Part shown: one piece after another, positions 43,383 through 53,040 of the stretch
How positions within the stretch are numbered: position 1 is the first letter of the stretch
How the letters are laid out: each line of letters starts with the position of its first letter
Assembly: GCA_021771575.1 (NCBI GenBank)
Contig: JAETOX010000001.1
Coordinates: forward strand, 62,001-126,000
DNA from: Bacteroides sp.
Lineage (GTDB): Bacteria > Bacteroidota > Bacteroidia > Bacteroidales > Marinifilaceae
Length of the DNA stretch: 64,000 nucleotides
Reading direction: 5' to 3'
Position numbers and translations under genes: made by a program
Notes under the pieces: generated by a model
What the model was told of the DNA's origin: nothing
Database searches by the model: none
The model's input: the letters and a program-made list of their open reading frames with translations, nothing else

Positions 43383-44018
43383 TTAGTTAAGATTGAACAT
43401 TTTGTTAAGGCCCTCTACAGAACTTTCAACGAGTACGAGGTTTTTAGCCTTCATAACGTTGTAAGTTGCGATGTCGCTTACTCTCATCACTTCCACATTC
43501 TGCAAATTACGGGCAGACAGAAGCACATTTTCATTCACACCGTTACCCAATACCAGCAACAACGCACCGTTGTTTACCTGCAGGTTGTTAATCACAGCAA
43601 CCATTTCTTTGGTTTTCGGAGCTTCGAAGGTGAAGTCTTCAACGACTTTTACAGCATTTGCACTTGCTTTTACAGCCAAAGCTGATTTACGAGCCAATCT
43701 TTTCAATTTCTTGTTCAGTTTGAAGCTATAGTCTCTTGGTACAGGACCAAAGACACGACCACCACCTCTGAACTCAGGGTTCTTAATACTACCTGCACGA
43801 GCACCACCTGTACCTTTTTGCTTTTTCAGCTTTTTGGTACTACCAGAAATTTCATTCCGCTGTTTTGACTTATGAGTTCCCTGACGGTTGTTGGCCAGGA
43901 ACTGTTTAACGTCAAGGTAGATAGCGTGTTCGTTAGGCTGAATTCCAAAAATAGCGTCATCCAACACTATTTTTCTGCCGGTTTCCTGTCCGGCAATGTT
44001 TAGTACACTTAACTCCAT
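43383..44018 (-). CDS. rplD: 50S ribosomal protein L4
   Basis: [53 protein letters not shown]. Confidence 0.98.
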   Translation of the reverse strand: MELSVLNIAGQETGRKIVLDDAIFGIQPNEHAIYLDVKQFLANNRQGTHKSKQRNEISGSTKKLKKQKGTGGARAGSIKNPEFRGGGRVFGPVPRDYSFKLNKKLKRLARKSALAVKASANAVKVVEDFTFEAPKTKEMVAVINNLQVNNGALLLVLGNGVNENVLLSARNLQNVEVMRVSDIATYNVMKAKNLVLVESSVEGLNKMFNLN

Positions 44019-44641
44019 TACTTCTGAATAATTACGTATGAACCTTTAGCTCCAGGAACGGATCCCTTCACCAACAACAAATTATTTTCAGGAATTACCT
44101 TCAAAACTTCCAAGTTCTCTACAGTAATCCGGTCTCCGCCCATACGGCCACCCATACGCATTCCTTTGAAAACACGGGCCGGAGTAGAACATGCTCCGAT
44201 AGATCCCGGTTTACGGGTACGGTTGTGCTGACCGTGGGTAGTTTGTCCTACTCCACCGAAACCGTGACGTTTCACAACGCCCTGATAACCTTTTCCTTTA
44301 GAGGTTCCAACGATATCAACGAAAGCTACATCCTGCAACATAGTCACATCGATTACATCGCCCAACTTGTGTTCTTCGGCAAATCCTGCAAACTCAACGA
44401 GTTTACGTTTCGGAGTTGTGCCTGCTTTCTTAAAATGTCCACTTAGCTGCTTCGTTGTGTGTTTTTCTTTCTTTTCATCAAAACCCAACTGAAGTGCTTC
44501 GTAACCGTCTTTTTCCAAGGTTTTCACCTGGGTTACGACACATGGACCGCATTCGATAACAGTGCATGGGATACTTTTCCCCTCAACACTGAAAACGGAA
44601 GTCATTCCGACTTTTTTTCCAATTAAACCTGGTAATTTCAT
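44018..44641 (-). CDS. rplC: 50S ribosomal protein L3
   Basis: [71 protein letters not shown]. Confidence 0.98.
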   Translation of the reverse strand: MKLPGLIGKKVGMTSVFSVEGKSIPCTVIECGPCVVTQVKTLEKDGYEALQLGFDEKKEKHTTKQLSGHFKKAGTTPKRKLVEFAGFAEEHKLGDVIDVTMLQDVAFVDIVGTSKGKGYQGVVKRHGFGGVGQTTHGQHNRTRKPGSIGACSTPARVFKGMRMGGRMGGDRITVENLEVLKVIPENNLLLVKGSVPGAKGSYVIIQK

Positions 44642-44695
44642 TTCTTTTCAAATAGGTTAATTCTTCTTTTTAACGACATAGGGTTTCGCCGTTAA

Positions 44696-45001
44696 CTACA
44701 CTTTAATCTCTACTTCAACACCACTGGGTAATTCAAGTTTCATCAATGCATCGATCGTACCTGTAGTCGAACTATAGATATCGATCAACCGTTTGAAAGT
44801 GCATAATAAAAATTGTTCACGGCTCTTCTTATTGACAAAAGTAGAGCGGTTAACAGTAAATACTCCTTTGTGAGTAGGAAGTGGAATTGGTCCGCTTACT
44901 ACAGCACCGGTAGCCTTTACCGTCTTAACAATCTTCTCAGCCGACTTGTCTACCAAGTTGTGATCGTAAGATTTTAACTTAATTCTGATTTTTTGGCTCA
45001 T
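44696..45001 (-). CDS. rpsJ: 30S ribosomal protein S10
   Basis: [43 protein letters not shown]. Confidence 0.98.
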   Translation of the reverse strand: MSQKIRIKLKSYDHNLVDKSAEKIVKTVKATGAVVSGPIPLPTHKGVFTVNRSTFVNKKSREQFLLCTFKRLIDIYSSTTGTIDALMKLELPSGVEVEIKV

Positions 45002-45088
45002 GTTTTTTGTTTATTATTGGTCCAAGAGGTCGAAGAAGTCTAAGAATCCAGGAAGATTTATTAGACATCTCCGACGTTTTTGACTTTT

Positions 45089-47191
45089 TTAAATTAAATC
45101 CACTCTTCCGTTTGCTTTTTCTACTACTTCCTTAGCGATATTCTTCGGAACTTCGGCATAGTGGTCGAATTCCATAGAAGAACTTGCACGACCGGAAGAA
45201 AGGGTACGCAATACGGTTACATAACCGAATTGTTCTGCCAACGGTACTTTAGCCGTAATTACCCGGGCTCCGATACGGGAATCCATCGACTCTACCTGTC
45301 CACGACGACGGTTCAAGTCGGCGATGATATCACCCATGAAGTCTTCCGGTGTAACCACTTCCAGTTTCATAATCGGCTCAAGCAATACCGGTTTCGCCTT
45401 CTGTGCAGCTTCTTTGTAACCGATCTTAGCAGCCATCTCGAACGACAATGCATCCGAGTCTACGGGGTGGAAAGAACCGTCCATCAAAGTAATCTTCAAC
45501 GCCTCCAAATTATAACCTGCCAGCACACCGTTCTGCATAGCTTCTTTGAATCCTTTTTCAACGGAGGGGATAAATTCTTTCGGAATATTACCACCCTTCA
45601 CTTCATTCACAAAAGTCAGGCCTTCTTTGCCTTCCTCTGCCGGTTCCATACGGAAGATAATGTCAGCAAACTTACCACGACCACCAGACTGTTTTTTGAA
45701 TACATGCCGATGTTCAACAGCCATTGTAATCGCTTCTTTGTAAGCCACCTGAGGAGCTCCCTGGTTACATTCTACCTTGAATTCACGACGTAAACGGTCA
45801 AGAATGATATCCAAGTGAAGCTCACCCATACCGCTGATCACAGTCTGACCAGAATCTTCATCAGTTTTTACTCGGAAAGTAGGGTCTTCCTCTGCCAATT
45901 TAGCCAAAGCCATCCCTAATTTATCGGTATCTTTCTGAGTCAACGGTTCAATAGCGATACCAATCACTGGTTCCGGGAAGGTCATACTCTCCAGTACGAT
46001 CGGTTTATCTTCAGAACATAAAGTATCTCCGGTACGAATATCCTTGAAACCTACACAGGCACAGATATCTCCAGCTTCCAGTACTTCTTTGGGCTGCTGT
46101 TTGTTAGAGTGCATCTGGAACAAACGTGAGATCCGTTCTTTTTTATCAGTCCGTGGGTTATAAACATACGAACCAGCTTCGATCTTACCAGAATAAATAC
46201 GAGTGTAACACAGACGTCCTACGAAAGGGTCCGTAGCAATCTTGAATGCCAGCGCCGACAGCGGAGCTTCAGGATCTACCGGGAAATGTACATCTTCTCC
46301 GGTTTTAGGATTGGTACCCTTACTGTTCGGAATGTCCAGCGGATTCGGCAAATAAGCAATCACTGCATCCAACAGGTTCTGTACCCCCTTATTTTTAAAA
46401 GAAGAACCGCACATCACCGGACAAAAATCCATAGCGATCACTGCTTTCCGGATTACAGCCTTCAGATCTTCCACCGTAATGGAATCCGGATCTTCGAAGA
46501 AACGTTCCATCAAAGCTTCATCCTGTACGGCAGCCGCTTCAACCAGTTTTTCTCTCCATTCCTGAGCTTCAGCCATCAGATTTTCCGGAATTTCTTTTAT
46601 GGTAGCTTCCAAAGCCCCGTTTTCCCAAACGTATGCTTTCATTTCTACCAAGTCGATAATTCCCTGATAGTTTTCCTCTGCACCGATCGGCAGCACAAGA
46701 GGAATCGGATTAGCCCCCAGTTTCTCTTTGATTTCGCGAACTGCTTTGAAAAAATCGGCACCCGAACGGTCCATTTTGTTAACGAAAGCAATTCTCGGAA
46801 CACCATATTTATTAGCCTGACGCCATACGGTTTCAGACTGAGCCTCCACTCCACCTACAGCACAGAACAGTGCGACAGCACCATCCAATACACGTAATGA
46901 ACGTTCTACTTCAACAGTAAAGTCAACGTGTCCCGGAGTGTCAATAATATTAATTTTATATTCGTTATCCTGATATTTCCAGTAACAGGTAGTAGCAGCG
47001 GAAGTAATGGTAATCCCTCTCTCCTGCTCCTGCACCATCCAGTCCATGGTGGCGGTTCCATCATGAGTTTCACCGATTTTATGGTTTACTCCGGTGAAAT
47101 ACAGGATTCGTTCAGTAGTCGTAGTTTTACCGGCATCGATGTGAGCCATGATCCCGATATTTCTAGTGTAATGTAAATCTCTCTTTGCCAT
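45089..47191 (-). CDS. fusA: Elongation factor G
   Basis: [60 protein letters not shown]. Confidence 0.98.
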   Translation of the reverse strand: MAKRDLHYTRNIGIMAHIDAGKTTTTERILYFTGVNHKIGETHDGTATMDWMVQEQERGITITSAATTCYWKYQDNEYKINIIDTPGHVDFTVEVERSLRVLDGAVALFCAVGGVEAQSETVWRQANKYGVPRIAFVNKMDRSGADFFKAVREIKEKLGANPIPLVLPIGAEENYQGIIDLVEMKAYVWENGALEATIKEIPENLMAEAQEWREKLVEAAAVQDEALMERFFEDPDSITVEDLKAVIRKAVIAMDFCPVMCGSSFKNKGVQNLLDAVIAYLPNPLDIPNSKGTNPKTGEDVHFPVDPEAPLSALAFKIATDPFVGRLCYTRIYSGKIEAGSYVYNPRTDKKERISRLFQMHSNKQQPKEVLEAGDICACVGFKDIRTGDTLCSEDKPIVLESMTFPEPVIGIAIEPLTQKDTDKLGMALAKLAEEDPTFRVKTDEDSGQTVISGMGELHLDIILDRLRREFKVECNQGAPQVAYKEAITMAVEHRHVFKKQSGGRGKFADIIFRMEPAEEGKEGLTFVNEVKGGNIPKEFIPSVEKGFKEAMQNGVLAGYNLEALKITLMDGSFHPVDSDALSFEMAAKIGYKEAAQKAKPVLLEPIMKLEVVTPEDFMGDIIADLNRRRGQVESMDSRIGARVITAKVPLAEQFGYVTVLRTLSSGRASSSMEFDHYAEVPKNIAKEVVEKANGRVDLI

Positions 47192-47210
47192 CTATCTTAC
47201 TCCTTCTAAA

Positions 47211-47690
47211 TTAAAATCTGAAATGTGCGAATGCCCGGTTAGCTTCTGCCATACGGTGGGTATCTTCTTTCTTCTTGAAAGCAGCCCCTTCTTCTTTGTA
47301 GGCAGCCATAATTTCAGCAGCCAGCTTCTCAGCCATGCTATGTCCGCTTCTCTTGCGGGAGTAAAGAATCATATTTTTAACAGAGATGGATCTTTTCCGG
47401 CTCGGATTGATTTCTGTAGGTACCTGGAAAGTTGCACCACCAACACGGCGGCTCTTTACTTCCACTTGGGGAGTAATATTTTCCAGCGCCTGCTTCCAGA
47501 TTTCCAGAGCAGATTTCTCTTCTTTTTTTGCCATTTTTTCGTCAACGATATCCAGTGCGTCATAAAAGATTTTGAACGCAACAGTCTTTTTACCGTCCAC
47601 CATCAGGTCATTAACAAACCTCGTCACCAATACATCGTTGAATTTAGGATCCGGTAACAGGATTCTCTTCTTTGGTTTAGTTTTTCTCAT
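47211..47690 (-). CDS. rpsG: 30S ribosomal protein S7
   Basis: [35 protein letters not shown]; internal start chosen over 47720. Confidence 0.96.
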   Translation of the reverse strand: MRKTKPKKRILLPDPKFNDVLVTRFVNDLMVDGKKTVAFKIFYDALDIVDEKMAKKEEKSALEIWKQALENITPQVEVKSRRVGGATFQVPTEINPSRKRSISVKNMILYSRKRSGHSMAEKLAAEIMAAYKEEGAAFKKKEDTHRMAEANRAFAHFRF

Positions 47691-47818
47691 TCTCTTTTCG
47701 TTTACGAATTTGTTCGTCAAGCTGCCCTTTATTTGGTCTTCAACGGTTTCACAACCATTTACTCAACTGTTTTTTCCGGGAACGCTTCATAAACACAATT
47801 CCTGTTAGTCACTAATTT

Positions 47819-48223
47819 TTATTTTTTGCCTTTAGCTGGAGCAGCCTGACCCGGCTTCGGTCTTTTAGCACCGTATTTAGAACGTCCCTGACAACGACCG
47901 GTTACACCGGCAGCATCCAACGTTCCGCGAACCAAGTGATAACGTACACCCGGAAGGTCTTTCACACGACCGCCGCGAATCAACACGATGGAGTGTTCCT
48001 GCAGGTTGTGGCCTTCTCCCGGAATATAAGCATTCACTTCTTTTCCGTTGGTCAATCTAACACGTGCTACCTTTCTCATGGCTGAGTTCGGTTTTTTTGG
48101 AGTGGTCGTGTAAACACGTACACATACTCCTCTTCTCTGCGGGCAAGAATCTAAAGCAGGAGCTTTACTCTTATCCTGGATCTTTACTCTTCCTTTTCTT
48201 ACTAACTGTTGAATAGTAGGCAT
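47819..48223 (-). CDS. rpsL: 30S ribosomal protein S12
   Basis: [54 protein letters not shown]. Confidence 0.99.
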   Translation of the reverse strand: MPTIQQLVRKGRVKIQDKSKAPALDSCPQRRGVCVRVYTTTPKKPNSAMRKVARVRLTNGKEVNAYIPGEGHNLQEHSIVLIRGGRVKDLPGVRYHLVRGTLDAAGVTGRCQGRSKYGAKRPKPGQAAPAKGKK

Positions 48224-48271
48224 TACAAGTACTCTTTTTTAAATTATTATACTTTTCTCCAAAATGGAGTG

Positions 48272-48303
48272 CAAATGTACTGAGCTTTTTCCTATCTACC
48301 AAA
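48272..48303 (-). promoter_or_regulatory. Promoter of the rpsL ribosomal super-operon
   Basis: Reverse strand TTTG (48300-48303) - 20 nt - TACATTTG (48272-48279), matching the Bacteroidetes TTTG/TANNTTTG consensus. Confidence 0.82.
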
Positions 48304-48519
48304 TGTTCCTGTGATTTTTTTCATAAAAAAAGGTAAGATTGTCAGAAAGTTACCGAAATATTCCGCTCTACCCCATCTATAGTCAGTCATACAAAATGAA
48401 TGGCATAATAAAGATAGAAAGCATACTGTATTCCCTAGACAGATCTTTTTATATAACGAAATAAGCCTTTTTTATAAGAGAATGAAATTCAGTAGCTGTA
48501 CCTTTGCCGAAAATAATAG

Positions 48520-49101
48520 ATGGTCATGAGAACAAACTTTTTATCTCTATTATTATTATCAGGAGAAGCGATTAATATGGAAATCCGGTTAAATGCATTG
48601 GGAGGAACATTTCCCTATCACCTCTGCTTGCAAATTGATAATCTCGAATCGGCTTCCATCGATGATACAGAATGTCGTGGCAAAGAAAATATTTTCAGTT
48701 GGAAAAATGAAGGCGAAGCAGGACCGGTCATATTTGCTTTCGACTAGAAAGACAAAAAAGGGAAAGATGGGGCCCAATATTATAACACAGAAATTATCGA
48801 ACGTCATACCTTGGAACAGGAACAGTTGAATATCATCATCTACCTGCAAGATGGAATTAAAGTGAAAGACTTGAAACACTCCGCTTTCAATTTCTTCCTG
48901 TGTAAAGACGACGGGACAGAAATTCATCTGAAAGGTTATAAACCGACGGCCGCTTTTGAAGAAAGATACAATGAAATTGTAGAGACTAACGAACACCTCC
49001 ACAAAACGATTCCTTATTATACGATGAATAACTTTGTCTAAAAAGCCTATAAATCGTTTACCGAATGGGTAAAATCCAGTGATAGTCAACCGACGGACTA
49101 G
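48520..49101 (+). pseudogene. Hypothetical gene interrupted by in-frame stops (TAG 48745-48747, TAA 49039-49041)
   Basis: Same frame stays protein-like across both stops: ...GPVIFAFD*KDKKGKDGAQYYNTEIIERHTLEQEQLNIIIYLQDGIKVKDLKHSAFNFFLCKDDG...NNFV*KAYKSFTEWVKSSDSQPTD*; TACCTTTG at 48499-48506 upstream. Confidence 0.55.
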
Positions 49102-49187
49102 TATAACTCATCTTATAAGGTTCCGCAAAACTGCATTACTGTACATTAAATCAATCGAAAAGGTCCAGACCTATCGGACGGCAATAA

Positions 49188-49222
49188 GAAATCGCGATAA
49201 AATGTGTTTTTATCGCGATTTC
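49188..49222. terminator. Long perfect stem-loop (15-bp stem), possible bidirectional terminator between pseudogene and locus B
   Basis: gaaatcgcgataaaa-tgtgt-ttttatcgcgatttc. Confidence 0.6.
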
Positions 49223-49277
49223 TACATTAAACACGGATAAGTCTCCTCACTTGTTCAGACTTACCCGACACACCACC

Positions 49278-50837
49278 TCAATATCTTTCCCGGTAAACAA
49301 TATCAACCGGTTTGGCGAAACCATTATATTCTTTATGCAAAGTCACTTTGCCATTCATCCTGTCCGGGATATTCACGATACGAATCATACCTCCATTCTC
49401 TCCCCCTTTGTCCGAACCAATAATCAACCGATATTCCATATCCAACCCCAACTTGCCATATTCACCGTACTGAAACCAATTAAATTTGATAAACGTAATT
49501 TCCTCTTCCGAAAAATCTATTTTTTCACCATTTTCGTCCAATATATCCAGTTTCCGCCATTCTTTATAGGCCATATCGTAGAGATAAATCACGTTATCGA
49601 CCACATAGAATAGGTAACGATAATGCATGTGCACAGCAAACAATTCAGCACGTTCAATGTCCGGAGCATCGATTTGGTAATAGTAATTACTCAATTGGGC
49701 AAAGGAATTGTACCATAAATTACCGAATCCATGCAACCACAATTTTCCGGCCTCATCACGCAAGATGACATACGAACTATTGCCATCATGCCTGGTATTA
49801 GCCGCATAAACAAACTCTTTTCCCGTTACCATCGGGAAAACCTCATTCGCAACCGGAGGAATACGGCAAGATGTTTCGTTCCAGGCAAGCCCCAGTTGTA
49901 CAAACCGTTTGTTATCCGTATCATAAAGAATAACAGGTGGTTCATAATATCCCCATACACCATCGGCCGATGTGATAATAAAGGGAGCGACTTTAAAGGT
50001 GTTTCCTTCGCCCGCTATGTTGTTTCTGGGCAATTCATAGATTATTCTTCCTGATGTTTTACAATACACTTCGGTCGTTGTCAACAACACCGAACAGGGA
50101 TATGCACCGGAACCATACATCGGATCGAGACAAACTATGGCGGTAGGAACAAATACTTCCGGTATTTTTCCCATGTCATACTTTAAATTAAATGCTTCTT
50201 CCCAAGCCAAACTTTCCGAATCCAGATAACAGGCTCCTGTTTCGGACATCAATATGATTTTATCTCCCGACCCTGTAATATTTAACACTATACTTTTGGG
50301 ACCTTTTTTATTTGGTAGTGCATAATCGTTGAGCAAATTGCGAATCATCAATTCCTGATTACCGTATTTAGAAATCATATCCAAACGCACTTCACCCTTT
50401 TCGTCACACAACACCAACCAACCTTCCGTTGTCTGAATAATCACCTCCAAATCGAAATGCCGGCGCCAGGTCACCTCTGTTTCCCGGTCCAACACATTCA
50501 AATAAACAGCGTATTTTCCCAACGGCAATTCAACAAAATAGTTCAAATTCTTTTCTTTACCGATCTCGTACTCGAATTTTTGGCCAGTTTTATTTTCTTG
50601 CGCTACGGCCACCCAAGTATACTCATAATCTCCGCTTCCGGCAGCCAATGTATGTTCCAGTTCAGGAATGACCTTCAAGGTATCCACATTTTTAAATACC
50701 GTCACCAATGTGTCGGGTATTCCTGCAATAGAAATCTCATCGATATCCTCATAACTGTAATTCCCTTTATCATCGTAACATGAATAAAACATAACAGTTA
50801 TCAACCATACAATCAAATATATATTCTTTCTCATCAT
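49278..50837 (-). CDS. PKD-like family lipoprotein (locus B)
   Basis: Lipobox MFYSC; GNYSYEDIDEISIAGIPDTLV; GWLVLCDEKGEVRLDMIS; paralog of 323-1903. Confidence 0.8.
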   Translation of the reverse strand: MMRKNIYLIVWLITVMFYSCYDDKGNYSYEDIDEISIAGIPDTLVTVFKNVDTLKVIPELEHTLAAGSGDYEYTWVAVAQENKTGQKFEYEIGKEKNLNYFVELPLGKYAVYLNVLDRETEVTWRRHFDLEVIIQTTEGWLVLCDEKGEVRLDMISKYGNQELMIRNLLNDYALPNKKGPKSIVLNITGSGDKIILMSETGACYLDSESLAWEEAFNLKYDMGKIPEVFVPTAIVCLDPMYGSGAYPCSVLLTTTEVYCKTSGRIIYELPRNNIAGEGNTFKVAPFIITSADGVWGYYEPPVILYDTDNKRFVQLGLAWNETSCRIPPVANEVFPMVTGKEFVYAANTRHDGNSSYVILRDEAGKLWLHGFGNLWYNSFAQLSNYYYQIDAPDIERAELFAVHMHYRYLFYVVDNVIYLYDMAYKEWRKLDILDENGEKIDFSEEEITFIKFNWFQYGEYGKLGLDMEYRLIIGSDKGGENGGMIRIVNIPDRMNGKVTLHKEYNGFAKPVDIVYRERY

Positions 50838-50846
50838 ATTCCTTGT

Positions 50847-51590
50847 TTATTGGGCCTGTGGTCCCATTACCATTTCTGTAACACCGTCTTCTTCATAAAC
50901 AGTCCGTCCTGCCGCTTTTTCGTCAGCCAGGTATTTTTTCATATACGATCCGATATACCCCATTCGAGAAAGTACATAACCTGCTTCTTCGGGGCTTTTA
51001 TTAAACTCTTCCCGTGGAATATCCATTTCATCGCAAATCAAAGCAAACTTCTTCACCGAGAATTCTCCAAACATATACGGATTCCATTGTGAAGGCGGCT
51101 CGTTCATAAATTCTGAAAACAGTAATGTCAGCTTTAACCTCTGCGTCTTTACCCAAGAAGTCGAATCACTGGAACCATAATCGTAATAGGTGGTAAAATG
51201 CTCATTAGGCAACAGTTCCATATCAATCCCTTTTTCTTCCGTCTGCAAGGCTTTCGTCCGGAGCATAGTAATAGGAATCACGAGGGAAACCTCTCCTTTC
51301 TTTACAACATACCCTTTTTCTAACGGCTCAAAATCCACACCTTCCACAGCATTTACCGGTGTAAATTTGATATTCACCGGACGGTCGTAATCTGCCACCT
51401 TGCCTATCACTTTCAAATGGATATCCTGTACTTGTGTCCCATGTTCACTATCAACATAAGTAAAAGAAAAACGCATTGTATCCGATATCTCATTCAGGTA
51501 AATGGCATCAGTACCACTATATACCTCATATTCCGACTTACAACTGCTCAATATTGCCAAAAGCAATATAAAAATCATATTCTCTTTCAT
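50847..51590 (-). CDS. DUF4843-like lipoprotein (locus B)
   Basis: LSSCKSEYEVYSGTDAIYLNEISDTMRFSFTY; DYDRPVNIKFTPVNAVEGVDFEPL; same cassette position. Confidence 0.8.
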   Translation of the reverse strand: MKENMIFILLLAILSSCKSEYEVYSGTDAIYLNEISDTMRFSFTYVDSEHGTQVQDIHLKVIGKVADYDRPVNIKFTPVNAVEGVDFEPLEKGYVVKKGEVSLVIPITMLRTKALQTEEKGIDMELLPNEHFTTYYDYGSSDSTSWVKTQRLKLTLLFSEFMNEPPSQWNPYMFGEFSVKKFALICDEMDIPREEFNKSPEEAGYVLSRMGYIGSYMKKYLADEKAAGRTVYEEDGVTEMVMGPQAQ

Positions 51591-51600
51591 AACTCACTTT

Positions 51601-53028
51601 TTAACGAAAATCAGTTTCACTTAATGGCAACGGAACAACATATTTTGCTGCATCCATTTCCAAATCGATATTTTCCGAATAAGAATGTAATACCGGCACA
51701 TTCAAACGCTTATAATAAAAAAATAACTGTCCTTCTCCAAAAAATTCCCTCCTGTATTCATCCCGAAGCATTACGGTCAATTGAGTTTTATCCTCTAATT
51801 CTTTCACTCCTCTGTTAAACAACACGATATTGAGTGCCTCCAACGCCTCCGTTTCATCCACAGCAGTCTCCGCAATAATGTAATACATTTCCGTCACCCG
51901 AATCAAAGGAATCAATTTAGTCCATACTTCCGTCGACGACACATTTTCATATTTATGAAAACACCTGTAATCCCGGGCGGCCCCCTCTACCCAAATCGGC
52001 CTGTTACGCCAATCCAGCAAATCCCAGGTAAATAATTCATCTACGTGTTTTTTGGGTGAATATACTTGTGCAGGCTCCAGAGTCGGACTGAAATAATTCG
52101 TAAAAATATCTTCACGTGCATTGTAATAAGCGGCGAACAACAATTCTGAAGAAAAAATTCTGTCCGGATTCTTTGTATTATCCATAATCATCCTGCGTTC
52201 GGTCCAGGGAAACCATTGCTCTTGTACAGCCGTGACGGCTTTTGCTTCCCGATAAGCTTCCGGACCATTGTCTGCCCATAAAAACACCCTTGCTTTCAAA
52301 GCTTTTACAGCATAATAGTTCAAACGCTGTGTACGATAAGTATAATAATTCAACCCATCTTCCGAATTTTTGTTCTGCGGTCCTTCTGTAATAATCGGGT
52401 CGGACTCATTTAACAAACGCTCTGCCTCATTCAAATCTTCCAATACTTTCTCTACGACCTGAGCAGCCGGCAAAAGAGAACCGGCAGAAATCGAGTATAC
52501 TGTATTATAAGGGATAGACAAATCGGCTTTATTGGTGGCATACACCGGTCCAAACAAACGCAACATATCAAAATGCAGAAAAGCACGGAGCGCCATTGTC
52601 TCACCAACAATCATCTTCCGCATTTGTCCGGTCAGTACTTCTTTGTTTTTCTCGGCATACTCCAACAATTTATTACAATTGGCAATCAGCGAATAAGCTT
52701 TTTCCCATACTGCGGCAAATTTATTCTTCGCATAGTCTGTCGTATAATTATAGGTTCCCAAGCGGTAGGCATTAGTCGTATTACCCGAAAAATCATATCG
52801 CTGTGCTAAAATCTCTATGGCATCTACCGACAATTCGCCACCATACAACGCACTATTACTTAATTCCACATAAATTCCATTCAAGGCTGTACGAAATCCT
52901 GATTCCGTACTGAACAACTGCTCGTCGGTCACTTGATTTTCGGGCTGCACATCCAACCAGGAGTGGCATCCTGAAAACATGCCCGTTAGACAAACAAGTA
53001 ATCCTATCAATATATATTTCCTATTCAT
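51601..53028 (-). CDS. RagB/SusD family outer membrane lipoprotein (locus B)
   Basis: SGCHSWLDVQPENQVTDEQLF; ALRAFLHFDMLRLFGPVYA. Confidence 0.94.
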   Translation of the reverse strand: MNRKYILIGLLVCLTGMFSGCHSWLDVQPENQVTDEQLFSTESGFRTALNGIYVELSNSALYGGELSVDAIEILAQRYDFSGNTTNAYRLGTYNYTTDYAKNKFAAVWEKAYSLIANCNKLLEYAEKNKEVLTGQMRKMIVGETMALRAFLHFDMLRLFGPVYATNKADLSIPYNTVYSISAGSLLPAAQVVEKVLEDLNEAERLLNESDPIITEGPQNKNSEDGLNYYTYRTQRLNYYAVKALKARVFLWADNGPEAYREAKAVTAVQEQWFPWTERRMIMDNTKNPDRIFSSELLFAAYYNAREDIFTNYFSPTLEPAQVYSPKKHVDELFTWDLLDWRNRPIWVEGAARDYRCFHKYENVSSTEVWTKLIPLIRVTEMYYIIAETAVDETEALEALNIVLFNRGVKELEDKTQLTVMLRDEYRREFFGEGQLFFYYKRLNVPVLHSYSENIDLEMDAAKYVVPLPLSETDFR

Positions 53029-53040
53029 AACTTCTATTTT

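Noticed and set aside
45161-45793. 210-aa plus-strand ORF (and 46286-46897) opposite fusA
   Set aside because: Antisense to the highly conserved EF-G gene; explained by codon bias of the real gene.
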